Positions 1-7,365 of a stretch of DNA of 7,417 bases are shown piece after piece. Numbering within the stretch: the first letter of the stretch is position 1; the number at the start of each line of letters is the position of its first letter. The stretch comes from CAZSHX01 sp964606895 (GTDB taxonomy: Bacteria; Bacteroidota; Ignavibacteria; Kapaibacteriales; UBA2268), in assembly GCA_964606895.1 (NCBI GenBank), contig CAZSHX010000117.1, positions 1-7,417 on the forward strand, read 5' to 3'. Under the pieces are notes generated by a model. It had not been told where the DNA came from. It worked only from the letters and a program-made list of their open reading frames with translations, and searched no databases. Both the position numbers and the translations under genes were made by a program.

Positions 1-248
1 TGAATTTCTTCGATAATTCAAATCCAACCAACTTTTTGAATACAGATGAAGTAAGCAGTTATATGAACTCCAGTCTGATAAGATTCGAAGAGATCAGCAC
101 GAAGCTAAATAATCTTTCTAAACTTGATGATGTAATTTCGGCAGTTTATCGCTCAGGAGTTATTAATTTGAACGGCAGAAAAATCACCGAAGAGGTAAAC
201 CGAGAGAATTATGCTGAGAACAGTAGAAGCATCAATGTGTTTGGGTAA
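1..248 (+). CDS. 3' end of an unrecognised protein gene (5' truncated by window edge)
   Basis: The frame starting at base 3 is open from the window edge to the TAA at 246-248, so about 81 C-terminal residues are visible. The TTG at 36 and the ATG at 63 are internal codons, not convincing starts: neither has a ribosome site and the frame is open upstream of both. The visible tail is polar. It has a probable helical stretch (SLIRFEEISTKLNNLSKLDD), then a predicted beta/turn segment GVINLNGRKITEEVNREN, and ends in SINVFG. The LNGRKITEEVNREN piece loosely recalls the C-terminal 'xLDGRKV' segment of some phage tail tape-measure proteins, but this is only resemblance from memory. The gene converges on the tRNA gene to its right and is followed by the hairpin at 364-399. 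No function is assigned. Confidence 0.6.
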   Translation, partial: NFFDNSNPTNFLNTDEVSSYMNSSLIRFEEISTKLNNLSKLDDVISAVYRSGVINLNGRKITEEVNRENYAENSRSINVFG

Positions 249-363
249 GGATTCTTTCATGAAATCTTGTGACCATATATTGACCAAATTCGATTTTAAA
301 ACCATTCAATTACAGTCAAAAACGAGCAATTTGTTGGTGTTTTTTAAATAGTTTTTGGCATTA

Positions 364-399
364 AAAAACCCTCTAAGTCATTGACATTAGAGGGTTTTT
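364..399. terminator. Bidirectional intrinsic terminator between the left-edge gene and tRNA-Arg
   Basis: A perfect 13-base inverted repeat has arms AAAAACCCTCTAA (364-376) and TTAGAGGGTTTTT (387-399), with a 10-base loop that can add a few more pairs. Read on +, the stem ends in a T-run and would stop the gene ending at 248. Read on -, the stem also ends in a run of T and lies 8 bases beyond the tRNA 3' end. It therefore fits as the shared terminator of a convergent pair. Confidence 0.85.
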
Positions 400-406
400 C
401 ATTCCG

Positions 407-506
<100 letters not shown>

Positions 507-542
507 TTACAATTTAACACTTTTTTTTGAATTATTTACAGC

Positions 543-599
543 AAAATTTTGCACAGAATTTCACCTGTGAGAAAAATAGTATTCTAAGTGCAAAATTTT
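543..599. repeat. Imperfect inverted repeat after the S9 gene; candidate operon-end hairpin
   Basis: AAAATTTTGCAC (543-554) is exactly complementary to GTGCAAAATTTT (588-599). The stem continues inward with AGAAT (555-559) and ATTCT (581-585) after a two-base AA bulge. The loop (560-580) contains its own small TCAC/GTGA hairpin. GCAAAATTTT is also present as a direct repeat (541-550 and 590-599), and 541-552 is itself a perfect 12-base palindrome. The element begins 10 bases beyond the stop codon of the S9 peptidase gene, a usual place for a transcript end. It lacks a GC-rich stem and a separate U-tract, so terminator function is inferred; a 3'-end stabilising hairpin or a protein-binding site are alternatives. 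Confidence 0.5.
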
Positions 600-609
600 C
601 GAATAAGTC

Positions 610-3390
610 CTATTTGCCCCTGTATTCTATTCCTGAAGTCATCCATTCAGGAGCAGGCTTTTTGAGACAATAGTGGTCAAAAAATTCCTTCATACGAATT
701 GAATAATCCAGCTTATTCTGATATTTTCTGGGAATATGAGGTTCATTTCTGTACTGAAGCATATAACATTCCTTGTTGAGTCTTCTATATGCCATATATA
801 GCTCAATACCCTGCTGCCACGGCACTGCATTGTCTTCGTCGCCAAACATTATCAAAAATGGAGTTTTCGTTCCTTTAGCCTGAAATACCGGCGAATTATT
901 GATGTAACTGCTAAGAGAATCCCATAAATTTCCACCAATTCTGCTTTGCTGTTTTTCATATTGCATCTGTCTTGCCAAACCTGATTCAAGGCGTATTCCG
1001 CTGTAGGCACTTGTCATATTACCAACGGGAGCACCTGCACATGCAGCGGCAAATAATGTAGTCTGAGTTATCATGTATGCTGTCTGGTAGCCTCCCCATG
1101 AATGTCCTTGAATAGCTATAGCGTTTGTATCAATAAAACCCTTGGAAGCAAGTTTTCTAACGCCTGAAACAACACAACTGATTGCTGATGGTCCGGGGCT
1201 TCCGATTTTATACTTTATATCGGGCATAAAGACAATGTATCCATCACCTGTATATAGCGGATAGCAAGGTCTGTGGTTCATTCTCGGTTGAAAGAAATTG
1301 TACATCATTTGCGAGAATCTGTCATAGTAATATACAAGTAAAGGATATTTTTTATTAGGATCAAAATTATCCGGTTTAATGAAATATCCTTGAAGCGTAT
1401 CCTTTTCGAAATTTGTCCATTCTATCAGTTCAGCAGTTCCAAAATTTAACTCACTCATAACAGGATTTACGTCAGTAAATTTCTTGATGTTCTTAAATGT
1501 TGAATCATAAGCAACCCATAGGTCAGGAAATTCTTCGTAACTTTCTTTTGTAAATAGATACAATCCATTTTTTGATTTATCAAGTATGTTATACCTTTTT
1601 TTTTCGAAAAGAATGCTTTGAGTTCCAAGAATGTCAAAATTCAATTCGAATATTCCAATCTCCTTTGTTTTTTCACTGAAAGCTCTTGTCAAATAGCTTC
1701 CGGTTTGTGAATAGTATTCTTTTTCCGGTTCAAGATTATAGAGTCTGAATACTACTTTGCTCTCTCTTCCTTCAGCTCCGGTTTGGTTCAAATAGCTATC
1801 ATGATTATTCGTATGGAATTTCCAGATATCATATTTATCATAAATTATAACAGCGGATTCATTTTCAAGCCATCCGCCAAATCCATAGGAGGGCGGGTCA
1901 GCAGGTTCGTCGTAATCAACATCATGAAAAGGAACACCCACTCGTTTCGTAAGGTTATAAGTAGTATCAGATTCGCAGTTATATTGGAACCAATCCTTGT
2001 TTTTATAATAGACTGCAAACTTTCCCTTGGGAGACAAGTGGGCACCTTCAGGAACTTTTTCTGCAATAAGTTTTTTTGCTCCGGTTATTAAATTTATCAG
2101 ATATATATCTGCAAAATCATTATCCCAGGTAACTGCTTTCAGATATTTTGACTGGTCAAAACCAATAGTATAATTTGCACTTTCGGTAAGTACAATATCT
2201 GCTAATTGTTCGTTTGAAAGCTGTATAACATTTTTTGTATCAATACTGTAAACAGAACGGAAAATGCTGTCTTTATTACTACTCCACCAGTTTTTTCTGT
2301 TTGTTTTTATTCTGGAATCATTCCAATGCCAAAGGTCAAGCTCGGTTTTTTTCAATATAGTGTTAACATCAGTATAGGTAGAATCATTGAAAGTAACCTT
2401 ATCGTCTTTTGAAACTGTATCTCTAAGAGGTTTGAATCCGAAGAAAAGCCTTTTGCCGTCTTTAGTCCATGATAAAGAATTTTTAAATGGAACAAACCAC
2501 CCTTCAGGAATTTTATCTTTTGAAACTGCGGTCACCATTTCTTTGGTAAGGTTATCCCAAATATTAACAATGCACGAATCGGGGTCGCCATCTTTTTTTT
2601 CTTTTCCTGAAATAAAGGCTAATCTTCCGGCACGGGTTGTCCATCTGATATTTGAATATTGAGTATTTTCTTTTCCGGATATTTTTATTGGAAGAATTGC
2701 TCCGCCTTTAAGGTCAATGCTGAATATACCATTTTTCTTGGCGTTTGGCTCGGCAACAATGTAAGTAAGGTATTGCGAGAGTGAATCAAATTCAAATTCG
2801 GTTACATTCTGAAGATTAAGCTCCGAAGAAGTCTCAAGTTGACGCAGAACCAAATCACTTCCTGCAATCCTGTTTTTAGGCTGGTCTTTGCCTTCTTTAG
2901 CCTTTTGAGTTTCAGAATTTATTTGATAAACTAACCATTTTGAATCTTCTGAAAATTTGAAAGACTTGATATTTTCAAATTTGTTTATCTCACCGGTTTG
3001 CAAATTAATAATAGCCATACTTGATTTAGGTTTATCTTTCTCAGCATTTTCAAATTCTGTTCCCTTAGGTTTTAGTGACATAACTGCCCAAAAAGAGTTT
3101 TTCGAAAACTGCGGTCTCTCTCCTAATTTGACGCTGAAACTTGTATCTCTGTCAGTAGCCTTGAAAAATGCTTCGGGGTCACCCCTGTCCGGTACGGCAG
3201 AATATGCAATCCATTTTCCGTTATCGGAGATAGATGCTCCTGCAATGGATTTGAATTTCATCACATCATCCACAGTCATTGCTCTTTTTTCTTTTGACAG
3301 TGCAATACCAAATACCGAAATAAAAACTGTTATGAACACAATACTTTTTGAAACCGATAAAAATAAATTTTTCTTCATAGTATAAGCCAT
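610..3390 (-). CDS. S9 family (prolyl oligopeptidase-type) serine peptidase, exported, with N-terminal beta-propeller
   Basis: This 926-residue protein is a serine peptidase or aminoacyl-peptidase of the alpha/beta-hydrolase S9 family, probably cleaving short peptides outside the cytoplasm. Residues 6-30 form a basic then hydrophobic export signal (MKKNLFL.. to about FGIA). Residues of about 40-640 fit the irregular beta-propeller typical of the family, with the recurrent 'SxDGKW/ LxYxxx' style (for example SISDNGKWIAYSAVP at 53-67). The C-terminal catalytic domain (about 660-912) has the nucleophile motif GHSWGGY with Ser764, Asp853 in GDEDNAVP and His885 in EPHIP, so the triad is complete. 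The ATG at 3390 is annotated. An in-frame ATG at 3378 gives a more typical signal-peptide start (MKKNLF). Neither has a visible Shine-Dalgarno site. The gene follows the S41 gene by 15 bases and is the last gene of the apparent operon. The exact substrate cannot be read from sequence. Confidence 0.93.
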   Translation of the reverse strand: MAYTMKKNLFLSVSKSIVFITVFISVFGIALSKEKRAMTVDDVMKFKSIAGASISDNGKWIAYSAVPDRGDPEAFFKATDRDTSFSVKLGERPQFSKNSFWAVMSLKPKGTEFENAEKDKPKSSMAIINLQTGEINKFENIKSFKFSEDSKWLVYQINSETQKAKEGKDQPKNRIAGSDLVLRQLETSSELNLQNVTEFEFDSLSQYLTYIVAEPNAKKNGIFSIDLKGGAILPIKISGKENTQYSNIRWTTRAGRLAFISGKEKKDGDPDSCIVNIWDNLTKEMVTAVSKDKIPEGWFVPFKNSLSWTKDGKRLFFGFKPLRDTVSKDDKVTFNDSTYTDVNTILKKTELDLWHWNDSRIKTNRKNWWSSNKDSIFRSVYSIDTKNVIQLSNEQLADIVLTESANYTIGFDQSKYLKAVTWDNDFADIYLINLITGAKKLIAEKVPEGAHLSPKGKFAVYYKNKDWFQYNCESDTTYNLTKRVGVPFHDVDYDEPADPPSYGFGGWLENESAVIIYDKYDIWKFHTNNHDSYLNQTGAEGRESKVVFRLYNLEPEKEYYSQTGSYLTRAFSEKTKEIGIFELNFDILGTQSILFEKKRYNILDKSKNGLYLFTKESYEEFPDLWVAYDSTFKNIKKFTDVNPVMSELNFGTAELIEWTNFEKDTLQGYFIKPDNFDPNKKYPLLVYYYDRFSQMMYNFFQPRMNHRPCYPLYTGDGYIVFMPDIKYKIGSPGPSAISCVVSGVRKLASKGFIDTNAIAIQGHSWGGYQTAYMITQTTLFAAACAGAPVGNMTSAYSGIRLESGLARQMQYEKQQSRIGGNLWDSLSSYINNSPVFQAKGTKTPFLIMFGDEDNAVPWQQGIELYMAYRRLNKECYMLQYRNEPHIPRKYQNKLDYSIRMKEFFDHYCLKKPAPEWMTSGIEYRGK

Positions 3391-3405
3391 TTTTTATATT
3401 TAAAA

Positions 3406-5103
3406 TTAATGTTCTTTTGGTGATAAAATCCGATTATAACAATTGGTATGAAGCAAATCAACTGCTCCCTGAATATACCAATCATTTTCGAGATATTTCC
3501 GATAGACTACATCATCATTTTTATATCTTTTTAGGATTTCAATCGCAATATATTTGGATAGAGATTCATTGTATTTTTTAATCGGTGCAACTTGCTGTTT
3601 CCTGATTTTTTCAGTTAATAAGGACAAGTCCAGCAAAGTCTTACTTGTCAGGTTTTCATTTTCAGCAGTACTGACTATTGAATCCAGTTGTTTATTAAGT
3701 TTAGATTTATATTCATATCCGGAATTTCCCAACCACTCGTTGAATTGATTTAATATTTTATCGTCAACATCGAATTCATCAGGAATAGTGTCATGATTTG
3801 AAGTATAATAAGTTCCGAATTTGAAAATATATGATTTGTTAATTAGCTCAGAAACAAAATCAGACAAAATATCATTCTTTATTGCAGAATCAGGTAAAAT
3901 CCCATTTGATTCAATCACAGGTCTTTTGTGCAAAGTAAAATATGTCGAATCGTGATGAATATTCAATCCCTTTTTCTTGTTGCTGTTCAAAGAATAATTA
4001 AGTCTTTGAATGCATCTGCCTGATGGTGTATAGTATTTTGCAGTAGTAACTTTCAGATTGCTGTTGAAAGGCAAATCAAAAACAGATTGAACCAATCCTT
4101 TTCCAAAGGACCGTTCGCCAATGATCACTCCTCTATCCAAATCCTGAATAGCTCCTGCAACTATTTCGCTAGCACTTGCACTTCCTCCGTCAATCAGGAT
4201 AGCAAGTGGTAAATCAGGCTCAAATGGTTTAATTGAGGATTTATATAATCTCTCATCAGATTTAATCCTACCGCGAGTTGTTACAATCGGACTATTTTCG
4301 GGAACAAACATTTCGCAAATTTCAACAGCCGATTCAAGCAATCCTCCCGGATTATCCCTTAAATCAAGAATTAATCCTGCAGGTTTTTTCAGACGGCGAA
4401 GTTCGGCTAAAGCTGATCTGACTTCCTGAGCAGAAGTACGTGTGAATCTGAGTAAGCGGATATAAGCAATTGAATCATTAACAAAACCGCTGTAGAAAAT
4501 ATTCTTAACTTTTATTTCTTCGCGTGGTACATCATAAGCAAGAGTATCATGATTGAAATTTCGCAAAACCGTTATTTTTACTTTTGTTCCAGGGGCTCCC
4601 CTTGTGAATTCCTTCAGTTCGTCATTGGTTTTGTTAATTACAACGGAGGAATCAGCTTTGTAAATTATATCTCCGATTTTAATTCCGTGTTTTTGGGCAG
4701 AAAAACCTTCCTGTATGTCAATAACAGTAAGCATACTGTCAATAATTCCAACCGTAACGCCAATTCCGCTGTAAGAACCATTTGTGATAAAATCAATATC
4801 GTCGGATTCGCTTTCTTTTATGTAATTCGTATATGGGTCCAGCGAAGTTAGCATGCCGTTGATACCTTCTGTCATCAAATCTTCTGGGTCAACTTCAACA
4901 ATATAATAGGCGGCAAGCTGGCGGAAAACAGCTCCGTAAAGCTCGAAAGCCTTATTTATTTTCATATATTGGTCATCTTCCGATTTTAACCCGGAAGTGG
5001 AAAAAGACGGGATAAAAGAGAAAAAAAATAATAATAATATTAACTTTTTGCTCAAGGAAATGTATTTATATTTATTTATTTTTAGAGAGATTATTTTTAT
5101 CAT
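3406..5103 (-). CDS. S41 family C-terminal processing (tail-specific) peptidase with PDZ domain
   Basis: This 565-residue serine protease of the CtpA/Prc family probably acts in the periplasm or on the envelope, trimming or degrading proteins by their C-termini. Its signal sequence is a hydrophobic run LILLLFFFSF near residues 21-30, with possible cleavage near FSTSG. A helical N-terminal segment (47-110) contains SLDPYTNYI. A PDZ domain spans about 110-190 (SGIGVTVG, then QEGFSAQKHGIKIGDII). The S41 core (about 205-365) has LDLRDNPGGLL, the nucleophile motif GGSASASE with Ser310, and SFGKGLVQ with Lys335 and Gln339. Ser310 and Lys335 are 25 residues apart, as in E. coli Tsp (430/455). The last 200 residues are a polar, partly helical tail. 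The start ATG overlaps the GlyRS stop as ATGA, implying translational coupling. A TTG at codon 17 would give a more classical signal peptide (SKKLILLL..), but ATGA coupling favours the upstream ATG. No Shine-Dalgarno site is seen. Confidence 0.95.
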   Translation of the reverse strand: MIKIISLKINKYKYISLSKKLILLLFFFSFIPSFSTSGLKSEDDQYMKINKAFELYGAVFRQLAAYYIVEVDPEDLMTEGINGMLTSLDPYTNYIKESESDDIDFITNGSYSGIGVTVGIIDSMLTVIDIQEGFSAQKHGIKIGDIIYKADSSVVINKTNDELKEFTRGAPGTKVKITVLRNFNHDTLAYDVPREEIKVKNIFYSGFVNDSIAYIRLLRFTRTSAQEVRSALAELRRLKKPAGLILDLRDNPGGLLESAVEICEMFVPENSPIVTTRGRIKSDERLYKSSIKPFEPDLPLAILIDGGSASASEIVAGAIQDLDRGVIIGERSFGKGLVQSVFDLPFNSNLKVTTAKYYTPSGRCIQRLNYSLNSNKKKGLNIHHDSTYFTLHKRPVIESNGILPDSAIKNDILSDFVSELINKSYIFKFGTYYTSNHDTIPDEFDVDDKILNQFNEWLGNSGYEYKSKLNKQLDSIVSTAENENLTSKTLLDLSLLTEKIRKQQVAPIKKYNESLSKYIAIEILKRYKNDDVVYRKYLENDWYIQGAVDLLHTNCYNRILSPKEH

Positions 5104-6509
5104 GAGATTTTTTCAAAAATATATTCTTTAATTTTGTCGTATGAAATTCTTTCCTGTGCCATTGAATCACGTTCACGAATTGTTACTGTTGAATCTTCGA
5201 GCGACTGACCATCAATCGTCACGCAGAATGGAGTACCAATTTCATCCTGCCTTCTGTATCTTCTGCCGATTGCACCGGAAACATCGTACTGGACTTTGAA
5301 ATTCTTCTGCAAGTCTTTGTAGATATTTTCGGCAAGTTCGGGCATTCCATCTTTATTTACAAGTGGAAACACTGCCACCTGAATAGGTGCAAGCTGAGGA
5401 GCAAAACGCATTACTGTTCTTTTTTCCTTGTCGCCGGGCACTTCTTCTTCGTCATACGCTGAACAAAGCAAAGCCATAAGTCCTCTGGTAACTCCACCGG
5501 AAGTTTCAACTACGTAAGGAGTAAACCGTTCCTGATTAACTGTGTCAACATATTCGAGTTTTTTTCCGGAAAATTCCTGATGACGACTTAAATCGAAATC
5601 AGTACGGGAGTGAATTCCTTCAATTTCTCCCCAACCCCAAGGGAACATAAATTCAATATCAACAGCTTTGTTGGCATAGTGGGCAAGTTTTTCGTGGTCT
5701 TTGAATTTCAGATTTTCGGGTTGGATGCCTGATTCAATCCAAAAGTTCATTCTCTTTTCTTTCCAGTAGTCATACCATTCGAATTCGGAACCCGGTTTCA
5801 CAAAATACTGCATTTCCATTTGTTCGAATTCACGCACGCGGAAAAGAAAGTTTTTTGTGTTGATTTCATTCCTGAATGCCTTCCCGATTTGGGCTATACC
5901 AAACGGTACTTTCTGGCGGGATGACTCCATAACATTTTTGAAATTCACATATATGCCCTGTGCAGATTCCGGACGAAGATAAACAACATTACTGCTGTCT
6001 TCAACGGGACCTATGAACGTTTTGAACATCAGATTGAAGTTTCGGACTTCAGTCCAGTCGGTTGAACCCGAAACGGGGTCAGTGATTTCAAAATCCATTA
6101 TTATTCTATAGTAATCCGAAGGCTCCACTGCACTTGCAAGTCTATCTTCGAGTTCTTTTGCTTTGTCTGTTCTGTTCTTTTTGCAAAGTTTTTCTATGAA
6201 TTCCTCAATCAGATTATCGGCACGGTAACGAGCTTTGCTTGTTTTATTGTCAATCATTGGGTCGCTGAACTGAGTGATATGTCCTGACGCCTCCCAAGTA
6301 CGGGGATGCATCAGAATGGAGGCATCAATACCTTCAATATCGTCGCGGTAAGTCATGGCTTTCCACCATGCTTCTTTAAGATTTCTGAGCAGTTCAACAC
6401 CAAGCGGACCGAAGTCCCAGCAACCATTCAATCCACCATAAATTTCTGATGATTGAAAAACGAATCCTCTTCTTTTTGCTAAAGATATAATTGTATCAAG
6501 TTTGACCAT
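5100..6509 (-). CDS. glyQS: Glycine--tRNA ligase, single-chain alpha2 (eukaryote/archaea-like) type
   Basis: This class II aminoacyl-tRNA synthetase (EC 6.1.1.14) charges tRNA-Gly in the cytoplasm. The 469 residues cover a full-length homodimeric-type enzyme. The N-terminal signature RRGFVFQSSEIYGGLNGCWDF is at 13-33 and LRPESAQGIYVNF at 178-190. Motif 2 is FRNE at 212-215, followed by FLFRVREFEQMEMQYF. Motif 3 is ETSGGVTRGLMALL with Arg342. A C-terminal anticodon-binding domain runs from about 369 (FAPQLAPIQVAVFPL) to the end, including the GRRYRRQDEIGTPF segment. The start ATG at 6509 has an AGGAA element 5 bases upstream. The insertion before RNFNLMFKT carries no cysteine pair, whereas some relatives have a zinc-knuckle CPxC there. 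It is the first gene of the operon with the S41 and S9 peptidases. No T-box leader is recognisable upstream. Confidence 0.97.
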   Translation of the reverse strand: MVKLDTIISLAKRRGFVFQSSEIYGGLNGCWDFGPLGVELLRNLKEAWWKAMTYRDDIEGIDASILMHPRTWEASGHITQFSDPMIDNKTSKARYRADNLIEEFIEKLCKKNRTDKAKELEDRLASAVEPSDYYRIIMDFEITDPVSGSTDWTEVRNFNLMFKTFIGPVEDSSNVVYLRPESAQGIYVNFKNVMESSRQKVPFGIAQIGKAFRNEINTKNFLFRVREFEQMEMQYFVKPGSEFEWYDYWKEKRMNFWIESGIQPENLKFKDHEKLAHYANKAVDIEFMFPWGWGEIEGIHSRTDFDLSRHQEFSGKKLEYVDTVNQERFTPYVVETSGGVTRGLMALLCSAYDEEEVPGDKEKRTVMRFAPQLAPIQVAVFPLVNKDGMPELAENIYKDLQKNFKVQYDVSGAIGRRYRRQDEIGTPFCVTIDGQSLEDSTVTIRERDSMAQERISYDKIKEYIFEKIS

Positions 6510-6514
6510 GGAAT

Positions 6515-6519
6515 TTCCT
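6515..6519 (-). promoter_or_regulatory. Ribosome binding site of glyQS
   Basis: AGGAA on the minus strand is followed by ATTCC and then the ATG at 6509. The 5-base gap is short but workable. It is the clearest Shine-Dalgarno-like element among the operon genes and supports the chosen GlyRS start. Confidence 0.5.
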
Positions 6520-6528
6520 GTATATTTT

Positions 6529-6536
6529 CAAATTTA
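6529..6536 (-). promoter_or_regulatory. Possible Bacteroidota-type -7 promoter element for the glyQS operon
   Basis: TAAATTTG on the minus strand matches the TAnnTTTG -7 consensus known for Bacteroidota housekeeping sigma. It lies about 20 bases before the GlyRS start codon. No good TTTG is found at the expected 19-20 base distance upstream (only TTTA at 16 bases), and the implied leader is very short. In AT-rich DNA this match can occur by chance. Confidence 0.3.
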
Positions 6537-6690
6537 TAAATGAGTTATAACGTAAAGAATGGAAAATAATTTGAGAGAAAAGGAAATGAAGTTTGAAGTT
6601 GTATTCAATGAACTAATTAGTAAAGGAGCTTGAGAACGAGATTATACTTTTTTAATTGAGGTTTTTAGGATGAAAGGATAACACATATTT

Positions 6691-6721
6691 TTAAGAATAT
6701 TTTTTTTAAAAATCCTCTTAA
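6691..6721. repeat. AT-rich palindrome downstream of the ArsC-like gene
   Basis: Arms TTAAGA-AT-ATTTTT (6691-6704) and AAAAAT-CC-TCTTAA (6708-6721) pair over 12 of 14 positions with a symmetric two-base internal loop and a three-base apex. It starts 24 bases after the stop of the ArsC-like gene on the minus strand, within the 236-base gap before glyQS. The stem has almost no GC and no U-tract on the minus strand, so it is at best a weak terminator for that gene. It may also be a protein-binding site. The rest of the gap (6510-6745) shows no gene or RNA I can support. Confidence 0.45.
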
Positions 6722-6745
6722 TACCGAAATAAGGTAAATCAGCGA

Positions 6746-7099
6746 TTAAACTTTTGCTTTCTCCGCCCATTTTTTCCAGATTTCTGGAGTAAAACCGCAG
6801 GAGGCTTCCTGTCCGAAGCGGGTTACGGGAGTTATAAGCAATTGGGGGTCATTCAGCAATTCAGTTTCCAAATCAAAAACCATGAACTCCAGATTGCGTT
6901 TTTTGAATTGTTTACCCTCACGATCAATTAATTTCTCATACGGAATTTTTCGGGAAACGCTTTCGAGTTCACCTTTGCTCATTGCTTTATCGTTTAAATC
7001 AACAAACTGAATCCTAATTCCTCTTTCCTTGAAAAAGCGGATTGCCTTGTTCGTATCCTTGCATTTTAGAGTGCCGAATACTTGAATAGTTGATGCCAT
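6746..7099 (-). CDS. ArsC/Spx-fold (arsenate reductase-like, thioredoxin-fold) small protein
   Basis: The protein is 117 residues, the usual length for the ArsC/Spx/YffB family. Residues 4-13 (TIQVFGTLKC) form the first strand and the loop with Cys13, which aligns with the catalytic cysteine of YffB (GIKNCDT) and ArsC. It is followed by a helix DTNKAIRFFKERGI and a second strand IQFVDLND. The family C-terminal signature is LLITPVTRFGQEASCGFTPEIWKKW. Position 16 is Thr, so the CxxC redox switch of Spx is absent. The RP motif that contributes the substrate arginine in classical ArsC reads TP (Thr90-Pro91), with Arg94 close by. A second cysteine is present at 101. Arsenate reduction is therefore not supported; a thiol-redox or adaptor role is possible but unproven. 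The ATG at 7099 has no clear Shine-Dalgarno site. The gene seems to be transcribed alone, with a terminator upstream at 7366-7398. Confidence 0.85.
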   Translation of the reverse strand: MASTIQVFGTLKCKDTNKAIRFFKERGIRIQFVDLNDKAMSKGELESVSRKIPYEKLIDREGKQFKKRNLEFMVFDLETELLNDPQLLITPVTRFGQEASCGFTPEIWKKWAEKAKV

Positions 7100-7365
7100 T
7101 TCGATTTCTAATATAATTTCAAATGTCTTTATTAAAAATGTGTAAACTGTTAGCTACATGAAATATTTTTCAAGTTAAAAGTTTTTCGTCTGTATCCCGG
7201 TTTAAATAGATTAGAAGATTTAACTCCAATTATTCACACCAAACAAAACTGATATAATTGGGTTAAGAAAATGTGGTTTTCGGCAAAGTCTTATTAGTAG
7301 TTGACGGTGAAAAAGCTATTTATGTGAGCCATTTAAATTGTACAAAAGAACGTATGAAAAACAAA
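7100..7365. other. Intergenic region upstream of the ArsC-like gene, no supported gene
   Basis: These bases lie between the ArsC-like start and the terminator near the right edge and must hold the minus-strand promoter of the ArsC-like gene. I found no convincing -35/-10 pair or TTTG/TAnnTTTG pair. Only very short open frames occur on +, plus one frame from 7267 that runs through the terminator hairpin and is not credible as a gene. A small AT-rich hairpin TGAAA/TTTCA lies at 7159-7172. Confidence 0.6.

Noticed and set aside
1783..2091. 102-codon + strand open frame, with a 73-codon minus frame at 1845-2066
   Set aside because: Both are shadows of the S9 peptidase propeller region, with no recognisable sequence features.
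2957..3385. 142-codon + strand open frame
   Set aside because: It lies fully antisense inside the S9 peptidase gene, shows no family motif and no ribosome site, and the minus-strand reading has a complete catalytic triad and signal peptide.
4549..4851. 100-codon + strand open frame
   Set aside because: Antisense to the PDZ region of the S41 peptidase; its sequence has no family features.
6510..6745. T-box or other tRNA-sensing leader upstream of glyQS
   Set aside because: No T-box bulge sequence, specifier stem or terminator/antiterminator pair could be found, and the group of organisms suggested here does not normally use T-boxes.
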